From a virus, in IMG/VR virus record IMGVR_UViG_3300034106_003187, positions 1-27,835 of that record: a DNA stretch of 27,835 nt. One strand, given 5' to 3'. Positions 11,201-18,078 of the stretch are shown here, piece by piece. Both the position numbers and the translations under genes were made by a program. The notes under the pieces are model-generated. The model had not been told where the DNA came from, did not search any database, and was given only the letters and a program-made list of their open reading frames with translations. How positions within the stretch are numbered: position 1 is the first letter of the stretch; every line of letters starts with the position of its first letter.

Positions 11201-12378
11201 TAAATTTCTTTAATCCAGTAAATAAATCTAAAGAACACCTGTCTTCTGAACTTGGAAGCAATGATATTAAAAATTTATTGGACAAAGATTTAGGTTTTTT
11301 AGGATTTAGAAAAGGTTCTGAAAAATTAGATATGATTATATTTTTATCTTTGATGCAGAATTATGGTATGAGTTCTGATGGTAAATTTATACAATTGGAA
11401 AGTCTAAAAAAAATAGAGCCAGAAGCTAAATCTCTTCTAAACTCTATTAAAGTTGTTAATGAAAAATTAGTAATTCCAGGTATAATTGATGAGAAAGGTG
11501 ATGTTAATTTTGATAACTTTGTTAAAGTTAAAAACTTAATATCAAGTGTTTCTGCTGGTATCAAAGGTGAGATGACTAGTGAAGATATGAATGTTGCTAA
11601 TACTACTCTCATAGGTTCATTATTAATGACTTATAAGAATTGGCTACCTACTCTTATTAAAGAAAGATATGGTAATACCAACTATAATCCTACAACAAAT
11701 ACAATAACTATAGGTAAATCAAATGCTTTATGGTTAAATGATATAGGTAACTTAAGTCCTGAAAGTAGAAATGTACTTGGTATTTTAAAACATACTCTTG
11801 TAATTTCTAGTAAATTATTACTTGATATAAGTACCTTTGGATACTTTAAACAATTCAAGGTTAATGAGGAAAGAGCTGCTCAACTATTACAAGCATTTAA
11901 AAATAAACATCCTGGTAATAAAGAAATACAAAACTATAGTTTAGATGATTATATAAGGTATATGCAAGGACAAATTAGAAGTCAGATTGTAGAACTTAGA
12001 ATGTATTCTATATTTTTAATGGGTCTAATGTTATTAGGTGCTGATTGGGATGATGATGATAAACCTGATTATAAAGAAACATATTTAGGTAGAACAGTAT
12101 TTAGATTAACAAATAGAGTAACAAGAGAACTTGGATTTTTTTATGGTTCTGATGCACTTGAAACTTTCAGTAAAAGTTCTATACCTGTTACAGGTTTACT
12201 ATTTGATTTTGGTAAATTTTTATCAAATACAGTAGATGTAGCTGTAGAAGATATTACTGGTGAAGAAGATAAAAGAGATAAAAGTCCAAGATTTTATTAC
12301 TTTAGTAAATTATTTCCTGGAAATAAACTTCTTAGTGTTATTGAAACATTTGAACAAGATGAGAAAAAAGAAAAATAA
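8278..12378 (+). CDS. 1366-aa putative virion protein with N-terminal PD-(D/E)XK nuclease domain
   Basis: Very large protein in the virion-RNAP gene block. Residues about 110-250 carry the ordered motifs of RecB/Cas4-type PD-(D/E)XK nucleases: H119 in KIHRGIE, E195, D209 in GGTADLVV, D223 and K225 in YDFKT, and a Gln (Q247) in WNLQIPK where the family has its QxxxY motif. The middle (about 330-560) is Lys/Glu-rich and probably coiled coil. Near residue 1242 a short hydrophobic stretch (YSIFLMGLMLLG) is followed by the acidic run DWDDDDKPD, possibly a membrane-contacting or pore segment. Inference: a capsid protein injected with the RNAP-like protein, whose nuclease domain might process phage or host DNA on entry. 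The nuclease fold is well supported by motifs; packaging and injection are inferred from position. Confidence 0.75.
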   Translation: MTCNINSPIGDIAESVNKDRLDFIKKAETLDDVKDTFDFFNSNLEIKVITKEQLKNKKLAGIEDEIRVYNFKGTEVNLEETFTTQGKLAFIQKKGAEKAKEIQAKESSIFKRDTGTKIHRGIELLIPYMIKEKYADKFILPKHMSAKSLNEIKNDTDLSDQRITELLQMVDALLAQSVAIQKNIDPKAKMLISSEQKLMDKFKRGGTADLVVVYSNLNYSHYDFKTVYPNNFYLDRAGNIRDHSYLPYYKYDDWNLQIPKSNAALSDVVGLKKQIHSRIIPIQVTEVVENNNPTGRIKSIKTFVNNKDYLSQIPIQEKTHIRDLDDQIIKLNNLKSNAQLELEKKPEYSKQIELKAKIETLTNAINKIIVDKDVSILIEDYTKLIKSFSKIEDDVVVGLDKKLTDKTQEDYINDINYLNNLLSELNSFKTVLTVSQMYYKEIGLSDKEVKDYLNKIKVLSNNIDILAVKLKEEVFSRVNLEEDSLSKITPVSNISLMFDRFSQINHPIFIEAKRLLDVANAKKQVTLNKFKEELSKKTKDLEKWGVKNGLKGFEIFDKLIDDNTGNLHNKYSKEFNKQKDKALADKDAKFMSKYFIKKADADEIFKRNRKKYIDNSNLDEKNAKDKKKIDEWTEKNSPEALMFNRSLYRIYYELNPKEEESIYSNEYKYIKSQPELLEYYNFWTNSMRNFRWELGFGKDYNELPDNFVPWLRADTIEQFFTNGLSASLGNFQRSISSIFDIQDDNTIKGNAYNTINKINPETGEEVYSIPKLFLNPLKNKDGLIDKTLKSYDLSKSLYLFAEMAYNYQYMSQIEGNVNALSQMVQTQGVVLQNKDGKIIKTLGNAYSKVTGAQLDEAQAFKALVNYQMYGLRYQDRILGDKAKNIIQTAKQFQVAQQLAFSPITQTSAYYAAKANAYFEGVKGYYYNKEQFTNSNKIWTDLSSVGKYIRFTGEGLVSSIVGDSNDIDAVKYRALINFFNPVNKSKEHLSSELGSNDIKNLLDKDLGFLGFRKGSEKLDMIIFLSLMQNYGMSSDGKFIQLESLKKIEPEAKSLLNSIKVVNEKLVIPGIIDEKGDVNFDNFVKVKNLISSVSAGIKGEMTSEDMNVANTTLIGSLLMTYKNWLPTLIKERYGNTNYNPTTNTITIGKSNALWLNDIGNLSPESRNVLGILKHTLVISSKLLLDISTFGYFKQFKVNEERAAQLLQAFKNKHPGNKEIQNYSLDDYIRYMQGQIRSQIVELRMYSIFLMGLMLLGADWDDDDKPDYKETYLGRTVFRLTNRVTRELGFFYGSDALETFSKSSIPVTGLLFDFGKFLSNTVDVAVEDITGEEDKRDKSPRFYYFSKLFPGNKLLSVIETFEQDEKKEK

Positions 12379-12398
12379 ATTTTTAACTAAAATAAACA

Positions 12399-12812
12399 AT
12401 GATTACAAAATCAACAATTAGCAACTTAGGAAAATCCTCTCAACCTATTAAAGCAGAAAAAGGGGTATCAGAATTCATGGGTTATTTACTATCTAGTGTA
12501 TCTTCAGCTCATATTACTCATACTTATCAAAAAGATAGAGCACTGTCTACACACTTAGCATTAAGTGATTATTATACAGGTTTAGATGATCTAGCTGATA
12601 ATTTTATTGAATCCTACCAAGGATTACATGGACAAGTAGATTTTATGGTAGAAGGTAAAAGATTTGATCAACCTGAGTCTTGTATTAAAGAATGCTATGA
12701 TTACATAGAAAAAACTAGAGGTATGTTTAAAGAAAGTTTTTTGCAAAATATAATTGATGAAATTCAAGAACTTCATGCTAAAACTTTATATAAATTGAAG
12801 TTTGTTTGTTAA
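12399..12812 (+). CDS. Small helical protein, possibly ferritin/Dps-like (DUF5856-type)
   Basis: 137 residues, ATG start 20 nt after the preceding stop, last gene of the + strand block. The segment from about residue 35 to 75 (HITHTYQKDRALSTHLALSDYYTGLDDLADNFIESYQG) has spaced His, Asp and Glu residues in a long amphipathic helix pattern seen in Dps/ferritin-like proteins; a final helix spans about 110-135. It resembles small phage proteins grouped as DUF5856. If ferritin-like it could bind DNA or iron, or act as a head protein, but not all canonical metal ligands can be assigned by eye. Family assignment is tentative; that it is a real gene is likely from position and reading frame. Confidence 0.6.
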   Translation: MITKSTISNLGKSSQPIKAEKGVSEFMGYLLSSVSSAHITHTYQKDRALSTHLALSDYYTGLDDLADNFIESYQGLHGQVDFMVEGKRFDQPESCIKECYDYIEKTRGMFKESFLQNIIDEIQELHAKTLYKLKFVC

Positions 12813-12833
12813 ATATAAATGTATATAAAATAA

Positions 12834-12863
12834 AAAACCCCCAGATATTTCACTGGGGGTTTT
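12834..12863. terminator. Bidirectional intrinsic terminator between convergent blocks
   Basis: Perfect hairpin CCCCCAG (12838-12844), 8-nt loop, CTGGGGG (12853-12859), extended by AAAA on the left and TTTT on the right, so each strand has a GC-rich stem followed by a U-tract. It lies between the last + gene (stop 12812) and the last - gene (stop 12871). It is the most G/C-rich short stretch nearby. Confidence 0.9.
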
Positions 12864-12870
12864 ATTTTTT

Positions 12871-13305
12871 TTACCACTTTTTGATTTTAATCAAGCCACC
12901 TAGCAAACTCCAATAATCATTAGTTGGAATTGTTTTAGTCTTTTTAGTATATTTTCTAGTAGAAGTTTTAGCTGTAATTTTAGCTACAGATTCAGTATTT
13001 TTATTTCTAATTTGTTTCAAAGTTTTAACTTTATAATAATTATCATAGCATGTTTTAGCTAATGGATATACAGACAATGGAATAGTTTTATTCCATGTAA
13101 AATAATTACTGTTATTGCGTACAATAATATTATTATTTTTTAAATAAGATATAAAACCTGTATCAATACTAACAGCTTTTCCTATACTATTAATATCAGT
13201 AATAGTTTTATTTTGTTGAATATACTTAGATATTTCAGTTAATCTTTCATGGACTCTATCTATCTTAGCAGATTCACTCATTGATTTTCTTTTTGTTTTT
13301 TCCAT
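12871..13305 (-). CDS. Lys-rich basic protein, possible DNA-binding
   Basis: 144 residues from the ATG at 13305 (MEKTKRK). A longer version from a TTG at 13329 would overlap the upstream gene, so the ATG 4 nt after that gene's stop is preferred. The N-terminal half contains a region (ITDINSIGKAVSIDTGFISYLKNNNIIVRNNSNYFTW) with the spacing of a winged-helix or HTH fold; the C-terminal tail is rich in Lys, Arg and Thr, as in proteins that contact nucleic acid. Function not recognised. It is the promoter-distal gene of the long - strand block, ending just before the shared terminator. Confidence 0.6.
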   Translation of the reverse strand: MEKTKRKSMSESAKIDRVHERLTEISKYIQQNKTITDINSIGKAVSIDTGFISYLKNNNIIVRNNSNYFTWNKTIPLSVYPLAKTCYDNYYKVKTLKQIRNKNTESVAKITAKTSTRKYTKKTKTIPTNDYWSLLGGLIKIKKW

Positions 13306-13309
13306 AATT

Positions 13310-13561
13310 TTATTCGTTAAAATAAACAATTTGATTTTTTGTTTTAGCGTTTATGAATTTTTGTACTTTACTTTCTACAATTTTAGAATCAGTACCTTCT
13401 TTAAAAAATAACATTGTTTTACTGTCTAATCTAACTTTAATTGAATTTTCTAATTTAGGTGAAAATTCTTTAGCTACTTCTTTAGCTTTTAATTGTAAAG
13501 CTCTAGCACTTATGATTTTATTACCGTATAAATCACTATTTAATTCTGTTATTTTACTCAT
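13310..13561 (-). CDS. Small uncharacterised protein
   Basis: 83 residues, ATG at 13561, overlapping the 3' end of the upstream gene by 8 nt and followed 4 nt later by the next start, a coupled arrangement. The protein is Lys-rich and mixed alpha/beta by eye (KLENSIKVRLDSKTMLFFKEG). No domain recognised, no signal peptide or membrane segment. Confidence 0.6.
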   Translation of the reverse strand: MSKITELNSDLYGNKIISARALQLKAKEVAKEFSPKLENSIKVRLDSKTMLFFKEGTDSKIVESKVQKFINAKTKNQIVYFNE

Positions 13562-13802
13562 TATTTTTTAGTATTTGAAAGTGTGTGATTCCATGAGACA
13601 TATAATGTAACAATAATGCTGAAAGCATTAAGTTTTCTTCTTTATTAGAAGGTAACTGGACATTAATAGAGAATATCCAATTACTTTCATTATTGATGCT
13701 ATTTGATGAACTACATATATCATCAAATAAAGAATAATATCTTTTATTAAACTTATTCTGATTTACTTGATAGATTATGTATTTTAAAGAGTTTATGCTC
13801 AT
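13554..13802 (-). CDS. Small uncharacterised protein
   Basis: 82 residues from the ATG at 13802 (MSINSLKY). The frame is open seven codons further to a TTG at 13823, but the ATG reduces overlap with the upstream gene from 71 to 50 nt. The middle (NESNWIFSINVQLPSNKEENLMLSALLLHYMSHGI) looks like a beta-strand followed by a hydrophobic helix. Function not recognised; the start is uncertain because of the long overlap. Confidence 0.5.
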   Translation of the reverse strand: MSINSLKYIIYQVNQNKFNKRYYSLFDDICSSSNSINNESNWIFSINVQLPSNKEENLMLSALLLHYMSHGITHFQILKNNE

Positions 13803-14331
13803 TTTTATAAACTTGTTTATCAAAATTTATTATTGATTCTGCTTCTTGATTTCTAGGAATAACTATATTATAATGTTTTTCAGATAGCTTATAAGCATCT
13901 TCTTTCTTATACAAGATATTATATATAGCTTTCCCATGATCAGCATATGGCAATGAATTAAATTTTACAATTTCTTGTTTATGTTCATCAAATATTTTTG
14001 AATATTTACCTTCCATTAAATATTCAAAAGATTGTTTGTGACTATCAGGTATATTGTATATATACATAGTATGAAGATAATCTGTTTCATAACTATGAAT
14101 TAATCCTTCGTAAGTAGAAAAAAGTTCTTCTAACTCCTGATATCTTTTATCATTGTATCTGAGTAAAACACAGAGTTTATGATTATATTCAGGGTATTCT
14201 TCGATACCTAAAAAACTACTTACTATACTACTATTTCCTAAATAATCATAGGGAAATAAATCTTTTTTATCAATTCCTAACATAGGAAAGACATAAATAT
14301 TTGTCTTGTTATGTTGCATAGGTTTTATCAT
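13753..14331 (-). CDS. Uncharacterised 192-aa protein
   Basis: ATG at 14331 (MIKPMQHNK), overlapping the upstream gene by 23 nt; an internal ATG at 14319 would shorten this to 11 nt. Rich in Tyr, Lys and Glu, with a beta-rich N-terminus (TNIYVFPMLGID...HKLCVLLRY) and a helical C-terminal half. The repeated short beta and loop pattern could be a small alpha/beta domain, but I see no catalytic signature. Part of the run of small genes downstream of the E1-like gene. Confidence 0.6.
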   Translation of the reverse strand: MIKPMQHNKTNIYVFPMLGIDKKDLFPYDYLGNSSIVSSFLGIEEYPEYNHKLCVLLRYNDKRYQELEELFSTYEGLIHSYETDYLHTMYIYNIPDSHKQSFEYLMEGKYSKIFDEHKQEIVKFNSLPYADHGKAIYNILYKKEDAYKLSEKHYNIVIPRNQEAESIINFDKQVYKNEHKLFKIHNLSSKSE

Positions 14332-14503
14332 TATCTAACTTCTCTATAAAATCATTCAGTTCTTTATAATATCCAGGATCATTTGGATTATAATATTTAT
14401 CTATGCTAAGGACTAATCTTTTTTCAATATTGAATATTTGTACTTGTTTTTTAAGATATCTTATCTCATAATCTAAATTAGTTAATTTCAGAAGAGGATT
14501 CAT
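14309..14503 (-). CDS. Small coiled-coil-like protein
   Basis: 64 residues, ATG at 14503, overlapping both neighbours (26 nt with the upstream gene, 23 nt with the downstream one). The N-terminal 30 residues form a heptad-like helix (LLKLTNLDYEIRYLKKQVQIFNIE), followed by a second helix near the C-terminus. No function recognised. Tight overlaps on both sides argue that it is translated as part of this operon. Confidence 0.5.
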   Translation of the reverse strand: MNPLLKLTNLDYEIRYLKKQVQIFNIEKRLVLSIDKYYNPNDPGYYKELNDFIEKLDNDKTYAT

Positions 14504-15074
14504 TTTCAGTAATAGCTTGATTAATTAATTCTTTACAACCTTTATATAAAGTTTCTTCAAAAGATTTCTTTTCTTTTAAAGTTGTAAAATTAGGTAATTT
14601 ATCTAAACCAGTATCTAAAATATAATTATTCTCTGAAAAAATTATTTCTATATTATTGTATATGGCAAGATTTATTATTTCATTAAAACATTTTTCTAAA
14701 AATCTTTCACCTAATGATTTACCTTTTCTCTTTATTTTTAAAGATTCATAATAGTTTTTATCTATTACTATAGGACTAAAATCATCTTTAAAATTTAATC
14801 TATGTATTAAAGATTTAAAATTAATATTTCCGCTATTTAAATATAGACCTATATGACCTTTTCCAAAAGATATAGATATATCATCATATTTTTCTAAAAT
14901 ATATACCATATTAATATATGGATTATTATCAGGTAGTCTAAAATATTCATTTATTTTAGTAGAAGTAACTGTATTTAAAAAAGCATAATTATTAAATTTA
15001 TTCTGATTACTTTTAATAAGACTAGTTTCATTATATCTAAATCTAATATAATAATGTTGTGGTAAATAAAACAT
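14478..15074 (-). CDS. Uncharacterised 198-aa protein downstream of the E1-like gene
   Basis: ATG at 15074, 12 nt after the stop of the E1-like second exon, so it is probably co-transcribed with the ubiquitin-like cassette. The N-terminal half is rich in aromatic and beta-strand-like segments (HYYIRFRYNE, INMVYILEKYDDISISFG, HIGLYLNSGN); the C-terminal half is helical with an acidic Ser-rich tail. No motif recognised. It could be an accessory or substrate protein of the cassette, but only adjacency supports that. Confidence 0.6.
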   Translation of the reverse strand: MFYLPQHYYIRFRYNETSLIKSNQNKFNNYAFLNTVTSTKINEYFRLPDNNPYINMVYILEKYDDISISFGKGHIGLYLNSGNINFKSLIHRLNFKDDFSPIVIDKNYYESLKIKRKGKSLGERFLEKCFNEIINLAIYNNIEIIFSENNYILDTGLDKLPNFTTLKEKKSFEETLYKGCKELINQAITENESSSEIN

Positions 15075-15086
15075 ATTATTTAAATT

Positions 15087-15350
15087 TTAAATTGTATGTG
15101 TCATAAACATTGTAGGTATATTCAGTTCAGTAAAAAATGGAATAAGTCTTCTTTCATTATCATTTATTACACTAACAAAATTACTTAAAATACCAGTAAT
15201 TAATCCACCTATTACAGCAGCTGAATGACTAGTTTGTTTATATCCACAAGGTAATTCTTCTATTTCACTATCATCATATAGATGTTCTCTATAATTATCT
15301 ATATCTTTAGGTAGAACAGCAAATATTTGTAACAATTCTTGACTTAATCT
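15087..15350 (-). CDS. E1/ThiF-like ubiquitin-activating enzyme, exon 2 (catalytic Cys and C-terminus)
   Basis: Second exon of the E1-like gene, joined to 16458-16904 by removal of the intron at 15351-16457. It supplies residues 150-236, starting RLSQELLQIF, which continues the exon 1 end FIDG into FIDGRLSQE, a sensible E1/ThiF sequence. It contains LPCGYKQTSHSAAVIGGL, with C184 in the position of the E1 thioester cysteine (compare the CT.xS.P motif of E1 enzymes), then a hydrophobic helix typical of the ThiF C-terminus. Read alone it opens only with a GTG inside the intron boundary, has no leader of its own and lacks the nucleotide-binding part, so it is not a separate gene. The role of the Cys is inferred by pattern. 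Confidence 0.85.
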   Translation of the reverse strand, partial: RLSQELLQIFAVLPKDIDNYREHLYDDSEIEELPCGYKQTSHSAAVIGGLITGILSNFVSVINDNERRLIPFFTELNIPTMFMTHTI

Positions 15351-16457
15351 CACTTAACCCTTAAATTTCTTTAAGGAGTGGAGTACATTTTCTTCTTTTT
15401 TTTTAAAGAAGGAATTCCCTTCAAAGGATTTATTCTCAATTAAGAGGTTCATCCATACTCTCTACACTACTATAATCATATTACCTATTATAGTTAGCAC
15501 GGTATTACCTTATTAAAAACTTAGGCTTCACCGTTAGCACAATTTGTACCCCCAAAATTATTGGGTTGGAACTCTACTCTATTAATATCACTATTAATAG
15601 GGGCAGTAAAAACTTTTTTACAATTTTTACATAAATATCTTTGAGTTTTAAAATCTTTATATTTTTCAAAACCATTTTTTACAGTATTAAAAGAATTACA
15701 GCAAATACAATTAGGTATATTTTTTTCAGCTATAAAAATTTTATACTTTAAAATTTCATTAAATTTTTCTAGTTTTCTTACTAAAAATAATGAAGGTTCT
15801 TTGTATATAAGATTATAAAAATCTTTATAAGATTTTGTACTAATAGTTAATTTATATATTAAATTACTATTTGATTGACTATTGGATTTTATAGAATTGT
15901 ATATATTTAAAGTTGTTAAACATTCAGATAACTCCTTGATAAATTTTTCAGAATTACTATAAATATATACTCTTTTTTGTATTTTTGGTTTGTTGATAGT
16001 TAAAGTACATCCACCATCACCATCAAATACACCTCTAATAAAATCTCCTATAAATTCATTATTTATTATAGGCATTTTTAAAAATTCCTTATTTACTATA
16101 CTTTTGGAAGGTAAACACCCCAATTTTATTAAATCTTTATTAAAAGCTCTTGACCCAGAATATAATGTAGAATTATTTCTTTTATGAATCATTTTAGCTT
16201 TATAGAATTTAAAATAAGGAAAGTATTTTTGTATATCTTTTAACAAATAATCATCTAAATAATGTAAACTTATTCTAGAATGTATATTATTTTTATCTGT
16301 AAAAGATGTGCATCCATCTGCATAAAATAAACCTAAAACATAGGCTTTTTCTTTTGTGTCAATTTTTTCAAAATCTTTTCTGTACATTTGTTATAACATT
16401 TAACAAATTTACAAAATATTTAAATATAATTATAAATTATTTTTATTTTTTTAATCT
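15351..16457 (-). mobile_element. Group I intron interrupting the E1-like gene
   Basis: 1107 nt. The two flanks share AGATTA, but only one junction leaves U as the last exon base and G as the last intron base, the group I rule: GATGGT|AGATTA after splicing. The 3' part has a T4 td-like core: P4 ACGGU (15530-15534) with ACCGU (15499-15503), J4/5 GAA, P5 GCCU/AGGU, J5/4 AAU, followed by GCUAA as in td. Just before the 3' splice site is a 7-bp hairpin closed by a GAAA tetraloop (15359-15376), a likely P9. A LAGLIDADG endonuclease gene fills 15521-16387 and its last codons run into P4/P5. I could not find the internal guide sequence that would pair with GAUGGU, so P1 is unresolved. Confidence 0.85.
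15521..16387 (-). CDS. LAGLIDADG homing endonuclease with C-terminal zinc ribbon
   Basis: 288 residues, ATG at 16387, 70 nt inside the intron. Two LAGLIDADG motifs, LGLFYADG (residues 18-25) and FIRGVFDGDG (about 116-125), each with an acidic metal ligand, make it a monomeric two-repeat nuclease. Residues about 227-260 form a zinc ribbon (Cys at 227/230 and 253/256, with KNGF and RYLCKNCKKVF), like the DNA-binding ribbons of transposases. The last 25 or so residues (APINSDINR to NGEA) are translated from the intron core and the stop TAA lies in P5, a common arrangement for intron-encoded endonucleases. Expected role: cutting intron-less alleles so that the intron spreads by repair. Nuclease class is secure; target specificity is inferred from the insertion site. 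Confidence 0.9.
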   Translation of the reverse strand: MYRKDFEKIDTKEKAYVLGLFYADGCTSFTDKNNIHSRISLHYLDDYLLKDIQKYFPYFKFYKAKMIHKRNNSTLYSGSRAFNKDLIKLGCLPSKSIVNKEFLKMPIINNEFIGDFIRGVFDGDGGCTLTINKPKIQKRVYIYSNSEKFIKELSECLTTLNIYNSIKSNSQSNSNLIYKLTISTKSYKDFYNLIYKEPSLFLVRKLEKFNEILKYKIFIAEKNIPNCICCNSFNTVKNGFEKYKDFKTQRYLCKNCKKVFTAPINSDINRVEFQPNNFGGTNCANGEA

Positions 16458-16904
16458 ACCATCTATAAATATACAATTATCTTCTGGATTTGTTTTTACA
16501 TAATTTACCCAATTATCAAACATAACTTTTCTAGCTTTCATGTTATCAAAACAAGAAATCATTATAGGACCAGATATAGACTCACTTGTATAAAGTTCAT
16601 ATTGCTCTATATTATCTTGTCCAGATAAATCTCTAATAACATTTGTTACAGCTTGAGTTTTGTTTTCTCCTACATCTGAATGTCTGAATAATTGATTACC
16701 TAAATTTAAATTCTCTACTCTATCATCATCAAATAAATATAGATTATGAGCTTGTCTTGATAACAATAAACTAGTCCATGAACCTATACCACCACATCCA
16801 CCAATAATAATATCTAAAGGTTCTGTTCTAAACCAAGGAGCTTCTTTAAATCTTGAAAATTTATCAGCTACTTCTTCTAATTGTTCTTCTGTTAAATATG
16901 ACAT
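16458..16904 (-). CDS. E1/ThiF-like ubiquitin-activating enzyme, exon 1 (adenylation domain)
   Basis: First exon, residues 1-149, ATG at 16904 one nt after the JAMM gene's stop. It carries the E1/ThiF/MoeB Rossmann ATP-binding motif GGCGGIGSW (35-43), acidic residues after strand 2 (LFDDDRVENLNLGNQ, D59-D61 and N65/N67), the R74 and K82 of the adenylation site, and CFDNMKAR with D120. Without splicing the frame stops five codons past the junction, giving a 153-residue product with ATP-binding parts but no catalytic cysteine. Spliced to 15087-15350 the protein is 236 residues, close to PRTRC-type ThiF proteins. Expected reaction: adenylation of the ubiquitin-like protein's terminal Gly, then thioester formation for transfer to the E2-like partner. 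Strong for family, inferred for substrate. Confidence 0.9.
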
Positions 16905-16905
16905 A

Positions 16906-18078
16906 TTAAAATATTTTTTTTAATTCTGATTCTTCTGGATCTATAATTAAATCTACAGCTTGTACTAAATCTGTAATTAGTTCAGGAAATTCAGTATAAT
17001 AGCTTTCTAATTCAGCTTTTACTTTTTGAGCTAATAGATTATAATTGTCAAATTTAGCACCAAATACATCATCAGCTACTAATTCAAATTCTCCTATCAA
17101 CATATCATATACTTCATCAACTTGTTCACTATTAAGTTCTTTTAAAGTAACTTCTAATGTTGATAAACATTCTTGTAAACTAGGTTCTAAGTTTTGATCT
17201 GAACCATAAATCCAAGTTTTAATAAAATCTACTAATTTTTTATTAATGTTTACTACACTATTTGGATTAGTAAAAGCATTATAAGAATTTTCAATTTTAT
17301 CAATATCAAAATCACTACCGTAATCAGTAAATTTTAATTTAGTTTGCTTAGTTTTATAATCAGTATTAGTTACAAAACTTGATAAAGAACTATAAGTATT
17401 ATTTTTAACTTTCTTAATTTCAGAATCTTTAATTACAGATACTGTTCTTTCTTTAAATTCAGAAGGTATTTCAGGTATTACATTACAATTAGCTGTAAAT
17501 ATACAAGTTTCATCTTCTTGAATATTATCTATAGTAATTTGTTTAACATCACCGTTATCAGAGATATATGTATAATGACCTTTATTCTCAACTTTTCTTT
17601 TACCCCACCAAGCAATTTTACAATCAAATTCACCTTTATTGTTTACTATTAAAGATAAATAGTACATCTCACCTTCTGAATATTCATACAAATCTTCTAA
17701 ATCTGTACCTGAATGAAATACTTTCATACTATTATGAGAATGTAATTTACCAGCTTTATATACAGGTGGTAAATATTTATTCTTCATCTTAAACATTAGT
17801 ACAGAGTCATCTGATTCATATTCAGTATATGCTCCAGTACCTTTATCCATTAAATAAAAATCTGTACAAGTAAATTTCAAATTAGAAATATCTGATAAAT
17901 CACCTTCTGTTTTATAGAATAAAACACCTGACCATTCTACATCATGTATTTGATTACATAGATACCATATTTTAGCTAATAGTTCTTGTGTAATATATAC
18001 ATTAGGTCTTTGAGTAAATTCTATTTTATTTAATTTCTTGTATTTGTTGCTGGTTTGTTCCTCCAGCTGTTTGTCCAT
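16906..18078 (-). CDS. JAMM/MPN+ metallo-isopeptidase (deubiquitinase-like) with long C-terminal region
   Basis: 390 residues from the ATG at 18078; ATGs at 18081 and 18093 are also possible but increase the overlap with the upstream E2-like gene. Residues about 25-150 are an MPN+ domain with the full JAMM signature: E48 (VEWSGVL), H113 and H115 (KLHSHN), S123 and D126 (HSGTD), spacing HxHx7SxxD. These ligate catalytic zinc in deubiquitinases such as Rpn11 and in bacterial BilD/PRTRC A-type proteins. The C-terminal half is acidic and helical (about 250-390, ending EESELKKIF) without a recognised motif. Expected role: maturing the ubiquitin-like precursor or removing it from targets. Family assignment is strong; substrate is inferred from the flanking genes. 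Confidence 0.9.
   Translation of the reverse strand: MDKQLEEQTSNKYKKLNKIEFTQRPNVYITQELLAKIWYLCNQIHDVEWSGVLFYKTEGDLSDISNLKFTCTDFYLMDKGTGAYTEYESDDSVLMFKMKNKYLPPVYKAGKLHSHNSMKVFHSGTDLEDLYEYSEGEMYYLSLIVNNKGEFDCKIAWWGKRKVENKGHYTYISDNGDVKQITIDNIQEDETCIFTANCNVIPEIPSEFKERTVSVIKDSEIKKVKNNTYSSLSSFVTNTDYKTKQTKLKFTDYGSDFDIDKIENSYNAFTNPNSVVNINKKLVDFIKTWIYGSDQNLEPSLQECLSTLEVTLKELNSEQVDEVYDMLIGEFELVADDVFGAKFDNYNLLAQKVKAELESYYTEFPELITDLVQAVDLIIDPEESELKKIF

Noticed and set aside
15087-15353. Stand-alone 88-aa gene starting with GTG at 15353.
   Set aside because: No leader, start codon lies across the intron boundary, and its sequence is the missing C-terminus of the E1-like protein.
15351-16457. Intein in the E1-like protein (LAGLIDADG inside a gene).
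   Set aside because: The endonuclease is in its own frame with its own start and stop, and the host frame hits a stop five codons past the junction. Group I core helices are visible, so it is an intron.
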